Origin: Bdellovibrionota bacterium | GTDB lineage: Bacteria; Bdellovibrionota; Bdellovibrionia; Bdellovibrionales; JAMPXM01 | Reading direction: 5' to 3' | NCBI GenBank assembly: GCA_963170185.1 | Contig: CAUJGS010000091.1 | Coordinates: 1 to 54,515, forward strand | Length of the DNA stretch: 54,515 nt | In this document: positions 17,353 through 24,740 of the stretch, piece by piece | Numbering within the stretch: position 1 is the stretch's first letter | How the letters are laid out: each line of letters opens with the position of its first letter | The notes under the pieces: generated by a model | Told to the model about the DNA's origin: nothing | Databases searched by the model: none | Seen by the model: the letters and a program-made list of their open reading frames with translations, nothing else | Made by a program: the position numbers and the translations under genes

Positions 17353-17661
17353 CTGAGCGGTCGCATCCGTTTTAAAAAAAGCGAACTACAAAGCAAGTAC
17401 GGTGAACTTTCCGTCGACGGTGAACAAAGCCTGATGACGCATCTCCTGAACGCCGGCCTTCCCGTCGCCTCCAGCTGTCGCGGAGACGGTGTGTGCGCAA
17501 AATGTCGGCTGCATGTTCTCCCCCTTGAAGAGAACGCCACCTCCCCGATCGAGGCACTTGAAAAGCGCCTGCTGGCCAAGACCAAGGCCGAGGCCGACGA
17601 GCGCATTTCCTGTCAGACCAAAGTCTTGGGGCTCATCGAAGTCGATGCCGACTACTGGTAA
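17353..17661 (+). CDS. [2Fe-2S] ferredoxin with probable CTG start
   Basis: A 102-residue electron carrier. The cluster ligands are C42, C48 and C51 ([10 protein letters not shown]) and C87 (ISCQ), the C-x5-C-x2-C spacing of bacterial [2Fe-2S] domains. The first ATG in frame (17434) would remove the N-terminal beta strands ([19 protein letters not shown]) that the fold needs. An in-frame TGA at 17335 bounds the start, and between it and the fold there is no ATG, GTG or TTG. A CTG at 17353 lies 6 bases after AAGGGAG, so I propose CTG as start. It is divergent from trxB. Partner proteins are unknown. Confidence 0.82.
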   Translation: MSGRIRFKKSELQSKYGELSVDGEQSLMTHLLNAGLPVASSCRGDGVCAKCRLHVLPLEENATSPIEALEKRLLAKTKAEADERISCQTKVLGLIEVDADYW

Positions 17662-17764
17662 ACACCCCGCCTACGACCCCTTCGAAAAACAGACTCCATT
17701 TTGCAGACTCCAGAAGGACGATTCTGGTTCTCACGTCTTTTCACATTCACACAGGAGTAAGCCG

Positions 17765-19180
17765 ATGGCCGTCCGGACACATATTCGCGCCCCGAACCTC
17801 GTATCTCAAACCGTGTTAGTCTTTGCTCTATTCTCGCTAAACGGAGCATGCGCCCCAGCCCCGACAGCCCCACCAGCAGACTCTTGGTCACTGACACCGC
17901 CAACTTTGGTCACGGCCGGTGAAACCAGCTCTCTCGAGCGTCTCGATGTGCGAAAGATTGATCCCTCCCAAAGCATGAAGGGCCTCACCGGCTTTTCCAA
18001 ACTGCCTCTCGACAGTCATATTTCATTCGCCCGTGCCGATGTTGGCTTGGATCTCCACTATCGTTCGCGATGTGACGACGTCAGCCATTCCGGCAAAGCT
18101 AAAACATCCGAATCGGTGTTACTGGCTAGCCTGTTGCCGCCATCTCGAGTCCACCATGCACTCACGAAGTCAGCATCCATATGCTCACTTGAGATCGTGG
18201 TCTTTTCACAGGCGGGCTCGAGTCACGGCTTCAAACTGAAAGACTTCACGCTTCAGCCATCCGCAGTTGAAACAAAACGGCTGGCAGAAGCTTCCGCAGT
18301 CGCCGTCCAATCTCGTCTGAAAGTGATTTGCGGCGCATGGTGGGCGGAAGAGGACCTCGTTGCCACAAAAACTTCCCTCGGCTTTGAACGCCGTCTCGAG
18401 TCGATCAGTTCCGGGCCAGTGGACGGGGTCGACCAGCGCAAAGAAATCTGGAATCCCGCTTGCGCAACGTTTGGCATCGATCGCGACGGACAAGAAATCT
18501 ACTTGGGTATGAGCCATCCATTAAAAAACTCACGCCAGATCGACGTGCAAGAAACTATTCAGCTGAATCATCAGCGCCTCTATCTGACCGCAAAACAAAC
18601 TCTTGGTTCTTGGAAATTGATCAACACTTCAAAGTACCCACAGGTGATTCGAATTGATGGCCTTTCTTCCAGAGTTCGGGTTTCTGTCATCAGTGCACAG
18701 GGCGCATTTCCCAAATGGCATCGCCCCGTCTTGTTAGACGCACAAACCTCTGTCGCGAAATCCGACGCTCAAGGAATCAAGTCGATTGGCGGGACGATTT
18801 ACGTCCACCTCGCGTCCGAACAATTCGCAACTGTCGAATTAAAGTTTATGACTCAAGCGTTTTGCCTGCCTGGCACAATGGTTCCTGGCCAGCCCGCAAT
18901 GCGCCTTCAAACCGAACAGGCGCTGGTGTTCGAACAAACAGTTTCCGCCATGGACCTTACCGAGTTCTCTTCCGCCACCGAGGCCACACTGAAAGCTCTG
19001 CCGCAAGTGAACCGGCGAACACTTTTGCATCATGCCGAGCTGACACCGAACGAGAGCAATACTCAGCTGACACGATTGACGGACTCACCGCATGCAGGAG
19101 GCTCGAACTCACTGTCGAATCAGGCCTCTTGCATGGGCGGAGATATTTTTGGCTCCTATTCGCGCGCTCTGCCGGAATAA
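17765..19180 (+). CDS. Exported protein of unknown function, possibly a lipoprotein
   Basis: A 471-residue protein whose ATG follows AGGAGTAAGCCG; the frame runs further upstream over the ferredoxin but without meaning. The N-terminus (TVLVFALFSLNGACAPAPTAP) looks like a lipoprotein signal, though the lipobox (N-G-A-C) is weak. The mature part has scattered Cys (CDDVS, ICSLEIV, VICGAWW, NPACATFG, AFCLPG), consistent with a periplasmic disulfide-bonded protein, and is mostly beta-like with no motif I recognise. It stands alone between the ferredoxin gene and convergent trmB, 14 bases before the trmB stop. Confidence 0.6.
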   Translation: MAVRTHIRAPNLVSQTVLVFALFSLNGACAPAPTAPPADSWSLTPPTLVTAGETSSLERLDVRKIDPSQSMKGLTGFSKLPLDSHISFARADVGLDLHYRSRCDDVSHSGKAKTSESVLLASLLPPSRVHHALTKSASICSLEIVVFSQAGSSHGFKLKDFTLQPSAVETKRLAEASAVAVQSRLKVICGAWWAEEDLVATKTSLGFERRLESISSGPVDGVDQRKEIWNPACATFGIDRDGQEIYLGMSHPLKNSRQIDVQETIQLNHQRLYLTAKQTLGSWKLINTSKYPQVIRIDGLSSRVRVSVISAQGAFPKWHRPVLLDAQTSVAKSDAQGIKSIGGTIYVHLASEQFATVELKFMTQAFCLPGTMVPGQPAMRLQTEQALVFEQTVSAMDLTEFSSATEATLKALPQVNRRTLLHHAELTPNESNTQLTRLTDSPHAGGSNSLSNQASCMGGDIFGSYSRALPE

Positions 19181-19194
19181 GTCGCCGGCCTCTT

Positions 19195-19905
19195 TTAGAC
19201 GAGGGGCTTTTCGAATCGACAGTAAAAGATCGGCTGGCCCTTTTGCAGAAACAGCTGCTCGAAATGGGTCACGAAGTTTTCTGACGCCCACTCGGACTTA
19301 TGCAGGTCGCGAGTGGCGCGAAGTTTTTTGAACTTCGAGTTTTCAAAAAGCGGCAGCGCCCAGTCGTAGTAGTCCTCTGAGTCGGTTTTGAAATTGATGT
19401 AACTCCCTGGGCGCATCAGGGGCCAAAGGAGTTCTAGAAATTCGGTCTGAATCAAACGGTGTTTCCAGTCTCGTTTTCGCGGCCATGGATCTGGATGGTG
19501 AATGAAAACATGATTCAACTCACCTTCCGCAAAAAGATCCTCAAGGCAATTGGCATCGTAACGCGCGATCCGCGCGTTCACGCAACCTTCACGGCGAGCC
19601 CTGCGAATCGACTGAATCAAGGGCTTGTATTTCAATTCAATTCCGACCAACAACCGATCCGGTTCAGCCGTCGCCCGATGAGCAAAAAAATAGCCATTTC
19701 CCGTTCCGATCTCGAGATCCATCGGCGCTGAGTCCGGCTTTCCGAAAAGGGCTCGCCATTTCCCTCGGTTTTCCTGGCATCGTTCTTCATCATAAGCCCA
19801 GTCACGATACTCGCCATTGAGGGCGACTACATACTCTGTCGGATTGGGGAGTGTTTTGGTCTCGACAAGTCGAGGTCGGCGAATACGGGATGATTTTTGT
19901 TCCAT
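19195..19905 (-). CDS. trmB: tRNA (guanine-N7-)-methyltransferase
   Basis: A 236-residue SAM-dependent methyltransferase that makes m7G46 in tRNA; the length is normal. The SAM motif is MDLEIGTGNGYFFAHRA, the second strand ends LLVGIELKYKPL, and the TrmB signature appears as HVFIHHPDPWPRKRDWKHRLIQ and RPGSYINFKTDSEDYYDW. I start at the ATG of MEQKSSRIRRPRL; the frame continues 70 codons upstream without family similarity. Most family members read PDPWPKKRHHKRR, so HHPDPWPRKRDWKHR is a slight variant. Divergent from the gamma-glutamyltransferase gene over 117 bases. Confidence 0.93.
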   Translation of the reverse strand: MEQKSSRIRRPRLVETKTLPNPTEYVVALNGEYRDWAYDEERCQENRGKWRALFGKPDSAPMDLEIGTGNGYFFAHRATAEPDRLLVGIELKYKPLIQSIRRARREGCVNARIARYDANCLEDLFAEGELNHVFIHHPDPWPRKRDWKHRLIQTEFLELLWPLMRPGSYINFKTDSEDYYDWALPLFENSKFKKLRATRDLHKSEWASENFVTHFEQLFLQKGQPIFYCRFEKPLV

Positions 19906-20022
19906 GGCACTCGCAAGGTACCAATGAGACAACACGAGTTGCAATGGCTCGCCATGGCTTGAATCTCTTTTTCTTTGGAGTTCCACTTGAGAGCGAATGT
20001 CTTGAAGAGAAGGAGTTCTATC

Positions 20023-21798
20023 GTGAAAAAAAGACGACCAATTCGAATTCACAAAGCCCTCGGCGGGCTCGCGACAACACTCGCTACGGTGCTGATATTG
20101 GCAATCTCTGCGCAAACCGCACTGGCCCTTCCCTACAAGTCGCAGGAATTTGCGGTTGCAAGCCCCTCACCGCATGCCGCTCCGGCCGCGAATGAAATTG
20201 CAGCGCTCGGAGGAAACCTTTTTGACCAGGCTGTTGCCGTTGCCCTGAGCATGGCTGTGACTCACCCCTATTATGCCTCCCTTGGCGGAGGTGGCTTTGC
20301 TGTGATCCGCAAGCAAGCTCCAAACGCGGCAGCGGCAGTGGAAGTTCTGGATTTCCGCGAAGTCGCGCCAAAAGCCTCGCATCGCAATCTCTTCGTCGGA
20401 CGTGATCCGAAGGCCGCTACCGACGGCGGACTGGCTTCAGGCGTTCCAGGTGTACCGGCTGGTCTTTTTGATCTCCACAAAAAGCACGGAAAACTGCCTT
20501 GGAAAAAGCTCTTTGGCCCAGCGATCCGTTTGGCAGAAAAAGGGTTTCCAGTGAGCGGCGAATGGGCCTCGCAAACGAAGGCTCAGTTTGAGGCCTTTAA
20601 TGGCGCCGGAAAAAAAGTGTTCGGCCGCACGGTGCTCGACAAAATGAATCCTGGACGTCCACGCTTTGAGCCAATCTTGCCTGGCGACACGCTAAAACAG
20701 CCGGGATTGGCGCGAGCGCTTAAACTTTTGCGCGACCAAGGAATCAAACCTTTCTATGAAGGCGCTATCGCAAAAGACATCGTCGATGTTGTGACTCAAA
20801 CTGGCGGCGTCATGACGATGGAGGATATGAAGACCTATAAGACCGTGTGGCGCGCGCCACTAAAGCGCAGCTGGCGCGGGCATGACCTCTATCTCATGCC
20901 CCCACCTTCCAGCGGCGGGTTGATCATCGCCCAAGCGCTGGAGCTTGTAGATCGCTTTGAGAAAAAACACGGCGTACCCGAGTCCCTCTCTTCCGCGGAA
21001 GCTCATCTTTGGGGAGAAGCTCTGAAGATGTCTTTTGCTCCTCGTGGTCAAATGGGCGACCCGATGCAGTCGAACTCGATGGCCGAATTGTCGGCTCGTT
21101 TGCTTGATCCGGCTCGCCTCGATCGCCTGGCGAAACTTTTCGATGATGATCGCGCGATGGTGGTGAAAAAATCGAAGTCAGAAGATCTGCAACCCTCGGC
21201 TCCGGCGCCGACGGATGAGAAGAAAGAAACAACACACTTCTCAATCGCCGATAAAAATGGCAACGCTGTTTCGTTCACCGTCACGCTGAATGGAAGCTAC
21301 GGAAGCGGCATGGTGAGCGAGAAGTTTGGTGTCGCCATGAATGACGAGATGGATGATTTCGCGACACAACCGGGCGTCCCCAACCAATACGGCCTGATCC
21401 AGGGCGAAGCCAATGCCGTCGAACCTGGAAAACGACCGCTTTCTTCGATGAGCCCGACTATCATTGAAAAAGACGGACGCTTCGTCGCGGCTGTCGGTGC
21501 GCCGGGTGGTCCGCGCATTCCTAGCGCCGTCTTTCAGGTGATCGTGCGTAGTCTAGCGCAGGGGCTCGATGCGGAGGAGGCCGTGCACCTACCCCGCGTC
21601 CACCATCAGTTCTTGCCTGACACCCTTGTTTACGACGCCCGCAAGGTGTCGCCAGACGTTTTGGCCAAGCTAAAATCTTTTGGTCACGAGACTTCTGGAT
21701 CTTGGATCGCGAAAGCCTACCTGGTAAAAATCAATTCGGATGGTTTGCTCGAAGCGGCCGCGGATCCACGTGGCGAAGCGGCTTCCGGAGGTAGATAG
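20023..21798 (+). CDS. ggt: Gamma-glutamyltransferase
   Basis: A 591-residue periplasmic enzyme that cleaves or transfers the gamma-glutamyl group of glutathione and related peptides. The start is GTG, eight bases after AAGGAG. A signal peptide ends AISAQTALA. The proenzyme cleaves itself before the catalytic Thr: the motif is ETTHFSIADKNGNAVSFTVTLN, with the second Thr of TTHFS as nucleophile. The small-subunit signatures NDEMDDF and KRPLSSMSPTI are intact. It would release glutamate and Cys-Gly for the peptide importers. The DUF486 gene follows after 2 bases, probably in one operon. Confidence 0.95.
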   Translation: MKKRRPIRIHKALGGLATTLATVLILAISAQTALALPYKSQEFAVASPSPHAAPAANEIAALGGNLFDQAVAVALSMAVTHPYYASLGGGGFAVIRKQAPNAAAAVEVLDFREVAPKASHRNLFVGRDPKAATDGGLASGVPGVPAGLFDLHKKHGKLPWKKLFGPAIRLAEKGFPVSGEWASQTKAQFEAFNGAGKKVFGRTVLDKMNPGRPRFEPILPGDTLKQPGLARALKLLRDQGIKPFYEGAIAKDIVDVVTQTGGVMTMEDMKTYKTVWRAPLKRSWRGHDLYLMPPPSSGGLIIAQALELVDRFEKKHGVPESLSSAEAHLWGEALKMSFAPRGQMGDPMQSNSMAELSARLLDPARLDRLAKLFDDDRAMVVKKSKSEDLQPSAPAPTDEKKETTHFSIADKNGNAVSFTVTLNGSYGSGMVSEKFGVAMNDEMDDFATQPGVPNQYGLIQGEANAVEPGKRPLSSMSPTIIEKDGRFVAAVGAPGGPRIPSAVFQVIVRSLAQGLDAEEAVHLPRVHHQFLPDTLVYDARKVSPDVLAKLKSFGHETSGSWIAKAYLVKINSDGLLEAAADPRGEAASGGR

Positions 21799-21800
21799 CA

Positions 21801-22178
21801 ATGAGCCCTATGGTGAATGGTTTTGATGGCAAAACAGCAATCACGGTCATCACATTACTCACCGGGGCCAATATCTTCATGACGTTTGCGTGGTATGGAC
21901 ACTTAAAGTCCATGGCCACGCGACCGCTCTGGTATGTGATTCTCGCGAGCTGGGGTATCGCGTTTTTTGAATACTGTATGCAGGTGCCAGCCAACCGTGT
22001 GGGAGCGACAGCCTTCACCGTGGCCCAGCTTCGGATCATTCAAGAAGTCGTTTCGTTATTGGTGTTCGTCGGGTTCTTGGCGTTTTACATGAAACAGCCT
22101 TTGAAGCTCGACTATCTCTGGGCGGGTCTTTGCCTTGTCGGAGCTGTCTTCTTCGTCTTCCGTGGCATGGCCCACTAA
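21801..22178 (+). CDS. DUF486 family membrane protein
   Basis: A 125-residue inner-membrane protein with four helices, in the DMT-like DUF486 family. Signature stretches are GANIFMTFAWYGHLK, SWGIAFFEYCMQVPANR, AQLRIIQEVVSLLVF and KLDYLWAGLCLVGAVFFVFRG, spaced and sized as in the family. The function of DUF486 is not established; the fold resembles half of a drug/metabolite transporter. It starts 2 bases after ggt and is followed by a terminator, so it ends that operon. Confidence 0.88.
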   Translation: MSPMVNGFDGKTAITVITLLTGANIFMTFAWYGHLKSMATRPLWYVILASWGIAFFEYCMQVPANRVGATAFTVAQLRIIQEVVSLLVFVGFLAFYMKQPLKLDYLWAGLCLVGAVFFVFRGMAH

Positions 22179-22197
22179 GAACAAGATGCGCTCAAAA

Positions 22198-22231
22198 TAA
22201 AAACGCCAAGGTTTCGCCTTGGCGTTTTTAT
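22198..22231 (+). terminator. Bidirectional terminator after the ggt operon
   Basis: A perfect stem AAACGCCAAGG / CCTTGGCGTTT around a short TTTCG-type loop is followed by TTTATTT and preceded by AAAATAA. It sits between convergent genes (DUF486 on plus, small lipoprotein on minus), 30 bases from the latter's stop, and probably serves both. Confidence 0.88.
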
Positions 22232-22260
22232 TTATCTCAACGATCTTTCGATCGAGTCGA

Positions 22261-22470
22261 TTACTGAGCTGCAGGAGTAGCTTCTGGAGCTGCTTCTGGT
22301 GCTGCGTCAGCCGCAGGAGCTGCATCAGCAGGAGCCGCTTCTGGAGCCGCGTCAGCTGCAGGAGCTTCTGTCGCTGGAGCTTCAGCTGCAGGCTGCTCAG
22401 AGCACTTCGAGCAACCAGTCAATGCGAATGCAGAAACAACAACCATCATAGCGATCATGTTACGGAACAT
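22261..22470 (-). CDS. Small Ala/Pro/Glu-rich lipoprotein
   Basis: A 69-residue protein. The ATG at 22470 follows AGAGGAG at good distance; a longer frame upstream has no ribosome site. The signal peptide MFRNMIAMMVVVSAFALTGC ends in lipobox LTGC, then SKCSEQ with a second Cys. The mature tail of about 45 residues is almost entirely Ala, Pro, Glu, Asp and Thr in a loose repeat (AAPEAAPADAAPAAD). It is acidic and probably extended, and may be an abundant envelope spacer protein. The strong ribosome site and flanking terminator suggest high, monocistronic expression. Confidence 0.75.
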   Translation of the reverse strand: MFRNMIAMMVVVSAFALTGCSKCSEQPAAEAPATEAPAADAAPEAAPADAAPAADAAPEAAPEATPAAQ

Positions 22471-22498
22471 TTTTTCTTCTCCTCTGAACGAACGTTTT

Positions 22499-22518
22499 AT
22501 TTCGATACTTTTCGAAAT
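22499..22518. promoter_or_regulatory. Inverted repeat in the lipoprotein 5' leader
   Basis: ATTTCGA and TCGAAAT are a perfect 7-bp inverted repeat with a 6-base spacer, about 30 bases before the lipoprotein start. A TTGACT hexamer on the minus strand lies upstream, so the repeat is near or just after a possible promoter and could be an operator or mRNA-stabilising stem. The rest of 22519-22674 shows no gene. Confidence 0.4.
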
Positions 22519-22674
22519 CAGTTTCGTTGTTAAATTAATAGTCAAAGTTCAGCTCAAAGCTCTCAACGCAAGAACACGAGCCTTGCGGCGTCGGTACACA
22601 CGAGAACATTGGCGGACTTGAAGGGTCTTACCGAAAAAAAACGCGATGTGGTAATTGTTTTTTGTTTCGTTTCT

Positions 22675-23673
22675 TCAGCGAAAAACCGAGGGCTCATCGG
22701 GGTCGATCAACGACTCGATATCCGGCACCAGCGGTTGAGAAAACGGCTTTGACCGAATCGGACAAGCTTTGTCAGGACAACGCTCACAATAGACCCGTCT
22801 GCAAGGGTCGACATGCAGGTGCAGCTCACCGGGCTGTGGATAGAGATGCATCAGGCGATCTTCAAAATCTTTAGTCTTTTCATGCGCTTCCGCAACATTC
22901 CAGTACTCGGGAACAACGGCGTGCGCGTCGATGTGGTGGTACCGCCCAGAACGAATGATGCGAGTGTGGTGAATCTGAATCACTCCAGAAAAATCGATGC
23001 TTTTTAGCACCTTGGCAAAACCGAGGAGAATCTCCTTGTCCTCTTCATCGAGAAGTCCACCAATTGAACGTCGAACCACACGCAAGCCCGTCCAAGCCAA
23101 CTGGCCACCGACGAGAATCGCAATCAATGGGTCCAACCAGGCAAGCCCCGTCCACGCCGCCAAGAGAAGGCCGATTGTCACACCGACACTGGTGATGAAG
23201 TCCGACTGCAGGTGTGTGCCGTTGGCCACCAGAGCCGGCGAACCGACTTTGTGACCCATGTGTTTCACGCCGAGTCCGAGTAGGAAATTTCCCAACCCAC
23301 AACCAAGCACGATCCACGCGCCATCTTGGAGGTTTTCAAGACTGCGATTAGCAAGCAACGCCGGGACCGCTTCCAGTAAAATCATGAGCGCCGCAAAGGC
23401 GATCAGGCCTCCTTCGAACGCGGCGGAGAAATACTCGATCTTCCCATGGCCATAAGGGTGCTCACGGTCTGCGGGTTTGGAGGCGATACGCACGACAAAG
23501 ATCGCGACGACTCCGGCCACGATATTGACGATAGACTCGAGAAAGTCCGAGTAAACGGCCTGAGACTGCGTGATCTGCCAGCCCCAAAATTTGATACCCG
23601 TGAGCGCCAGCCCGGCCAGTAGCGCGCCAACGGTAACAAGGGTCAAAGTCCTTATTTGGCGCGCTCGCTCCAT
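22675..23673 (-). CDS. Cation diffusion facilitator metal exporter with Cys-rich tail
   Basis: A 332-residue CDF protein with six helices and a cytoplasmic C-terminal domain. Family features: YSDFLESIVNIVAG in helix 2, HPYGHGKIEYFSA at the helix 2-3 junction, and HLQSDFITSVGV in helix 5 (the H-x3-D metal pair). In helix 2 the usual D-x3-D reads D-F-L-E-S, so the second acid is shifted or lost. The C-terminal domain has IHHTRIIRSGRYHHIDAH. It ends with an unusual tail containing CRRVYCERCPDKACPIR, four Cys in C-x4-C-x2-C-x4-C spacing, which may bind zinc or iron. Metal specificity is not predictable. Confidence 0.88.
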   Translation of the reverse strand: MERARQIRTLTLVTVGALLAGLALTGIKFWGWQITQSQAVYSDFLESIVNIVAGVVAIFVVRIASKPADREHPYGHGKIEYFSAAFEGGLIAFAALMILLEAVPALLANRSLENLQDGAWIVLGCGLGNFLLGLGVKHMGHKVGSPALVANGTHLQSDFITSVGVTIGLLLAAWTGLAWLDPLIAILVGGQLAWTGLRVVRRSIGGLLDEEDKEILLGFAKVLKSIDFSGVIQIHHTRIIRSGRYHHIDAHAVVPEYWNVAEAHEKTKDFEDRLMHLYPQPGELHLHVDPCRRVYCERCPDKACPIRSKPFSQPLVPDIESLIDPDEPSVFR

Positions 23674-23685
23674 CTCACTTCTCGG

Positions 23686-24654
23686 TTAGCTGGTTTTTTT
23701 GAGGAAGAATCGTGAGGGATCATAGAGCTTCACGCAGTTTTTTCCAGCATGCTTGGCATCATAAAGCGCATGGTCAGCCGCTCTTACTAGGCCGCGAGCA
23801 TCGATATCGACGATCCCCGGCATCGCGACGCAGACGCCAAGACTTGCCGTAAGCCGCATGGAGTGACCGTCTTTGGTGAAATTGTAGGATTCAATACGTG
23901 CACGAATACGGTCGGCGAACTTCTGCGCACCCTCGATAGAGGTTTCGGGAAGCGCAATGAGAAACTCATCACCACCATATCGCGCGGCAAAGTCCACCGT
24001 ACGCACGTTCTGCCGGATGATCTTTCCGACCTCGGCCAGAACGAAGCTGCCAAAAAGGTGATCGTTCCCGTCGTTCACCTTTTTGAAATTGTCCATATCC
24101 ATCATGATCACGCCGACCGAGCGACTATAGCGCTTACCGCGATTGATCTCGTTTTCGAGACGATCGTAGATCGAACGCATATTATAGAGGCCCGTGAGGT
24201 CGTCGATATCCACCAGTTCCTGCAAACGGTGGTTGGCCGCTGCCAAACGATCTTGCAAGTCCTTGATGCGAAGCTGTGAGCGAACGCGCGCCAAGAGCTC
24301 TGTGGGCTCGAAAGGTTTACAGATGTAGTCATCGGCCCCTTCGTCGAGACCACGCACGACGTCCTCGGTTTCACTACGCGCAGAGACAAAGATTACGGAG
24401 ACGTATTTTTCTCGCCCACGAAGCTGCTTGAGCATCTCGAGTCCCGAGAGCCCCGGCATGTTGATATCGAGAAGAATCAATGCCGGTTCCGTGGTTTTCA
24501 GCTTATCCAGAGCCTCTTCGGCCGACTCGGCTTGGCAGACATCGTAGCCTTCATGCATCAACAACGCGCCAATCAGCTTAAGATTGTCGCGGTCGTCATC
24601 CACCATCATCACAAGTCGACGGGTATTTTCGGTTTGAGGGAGTCCTGGCATCAT
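23686..24654 (-). CDS. Response regulator diguanylate cyclase (REC-GGDEF)
   Basis: A 322-residue cytosolic protein making c-di-GMP from two GTP. The receiver (about 15-130) has VMMVDDDRDN, phosphoacceptor Asp in LILLDINMPGLSG, SAR switch and YICKPFEP. A short coil (LQDRLAAANHRLQELVD) leads to the GGDEF domain (about 155-315), with DDLTGLYN, active site RYGGDEFLIALPET and an intact inhibitory RxxD (RTVD) five residues before GGDEF. So it should be active and product-inhibited. Two adjacent ATG codons (24654, 24651) are possible starts. This is the PleD-like arrangement with a single receiver. It starts 86 bases from divergent leuS. Confidence 0.93.
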   Translation of the reverse strand: MMPGLPQTENTRRLVMMVDDDRDNLKLIGALLMHEGYDVCQAESAEEALDKLKTTEPALILLDINMPGLSGLEMLKQLRGREKYVSVIFVSARSETEDVVRGLDEGADDYICKPFEPTELLARVRSQLRIKDLQDRLAAANHRLQELVDIDDLTGLYNMRSIYDRLENEINRGKRYSRSVGVIMMDMDNFKKVNDGNDHLFGSFVLAEVGKIIRQNVRTVDFAARYGGDEFLIALPETSIEGAQKFADRIRARIESYNFTKDGHSMRLTASLGVCVAMPGIVDIDARGLVRAADHALYDAKHAGKNCVKLYDPSRFFLKKTS

Positions 24655-24740
24655 TCCATACAGAATACCTGGTTTTCCAAGAACTAGATGAGGCCAGATT
24701 CTCGGCTTCGATTTAGGTCTCGACTTTGGTACAAGAAACC

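Noticed and set aside
16452-17375. Plus-strand frame of about 300 codons
   Set aside because: Antisense to trxB, which has all its motifs; no ribosome site or domain.
22261-22400. Tandem repeat or CRISPR-like array
   Set aside because: The repetition comes from Ala/Pro/Glu codons of a small lipoprotein; there are no constant repeats with unique spacers.
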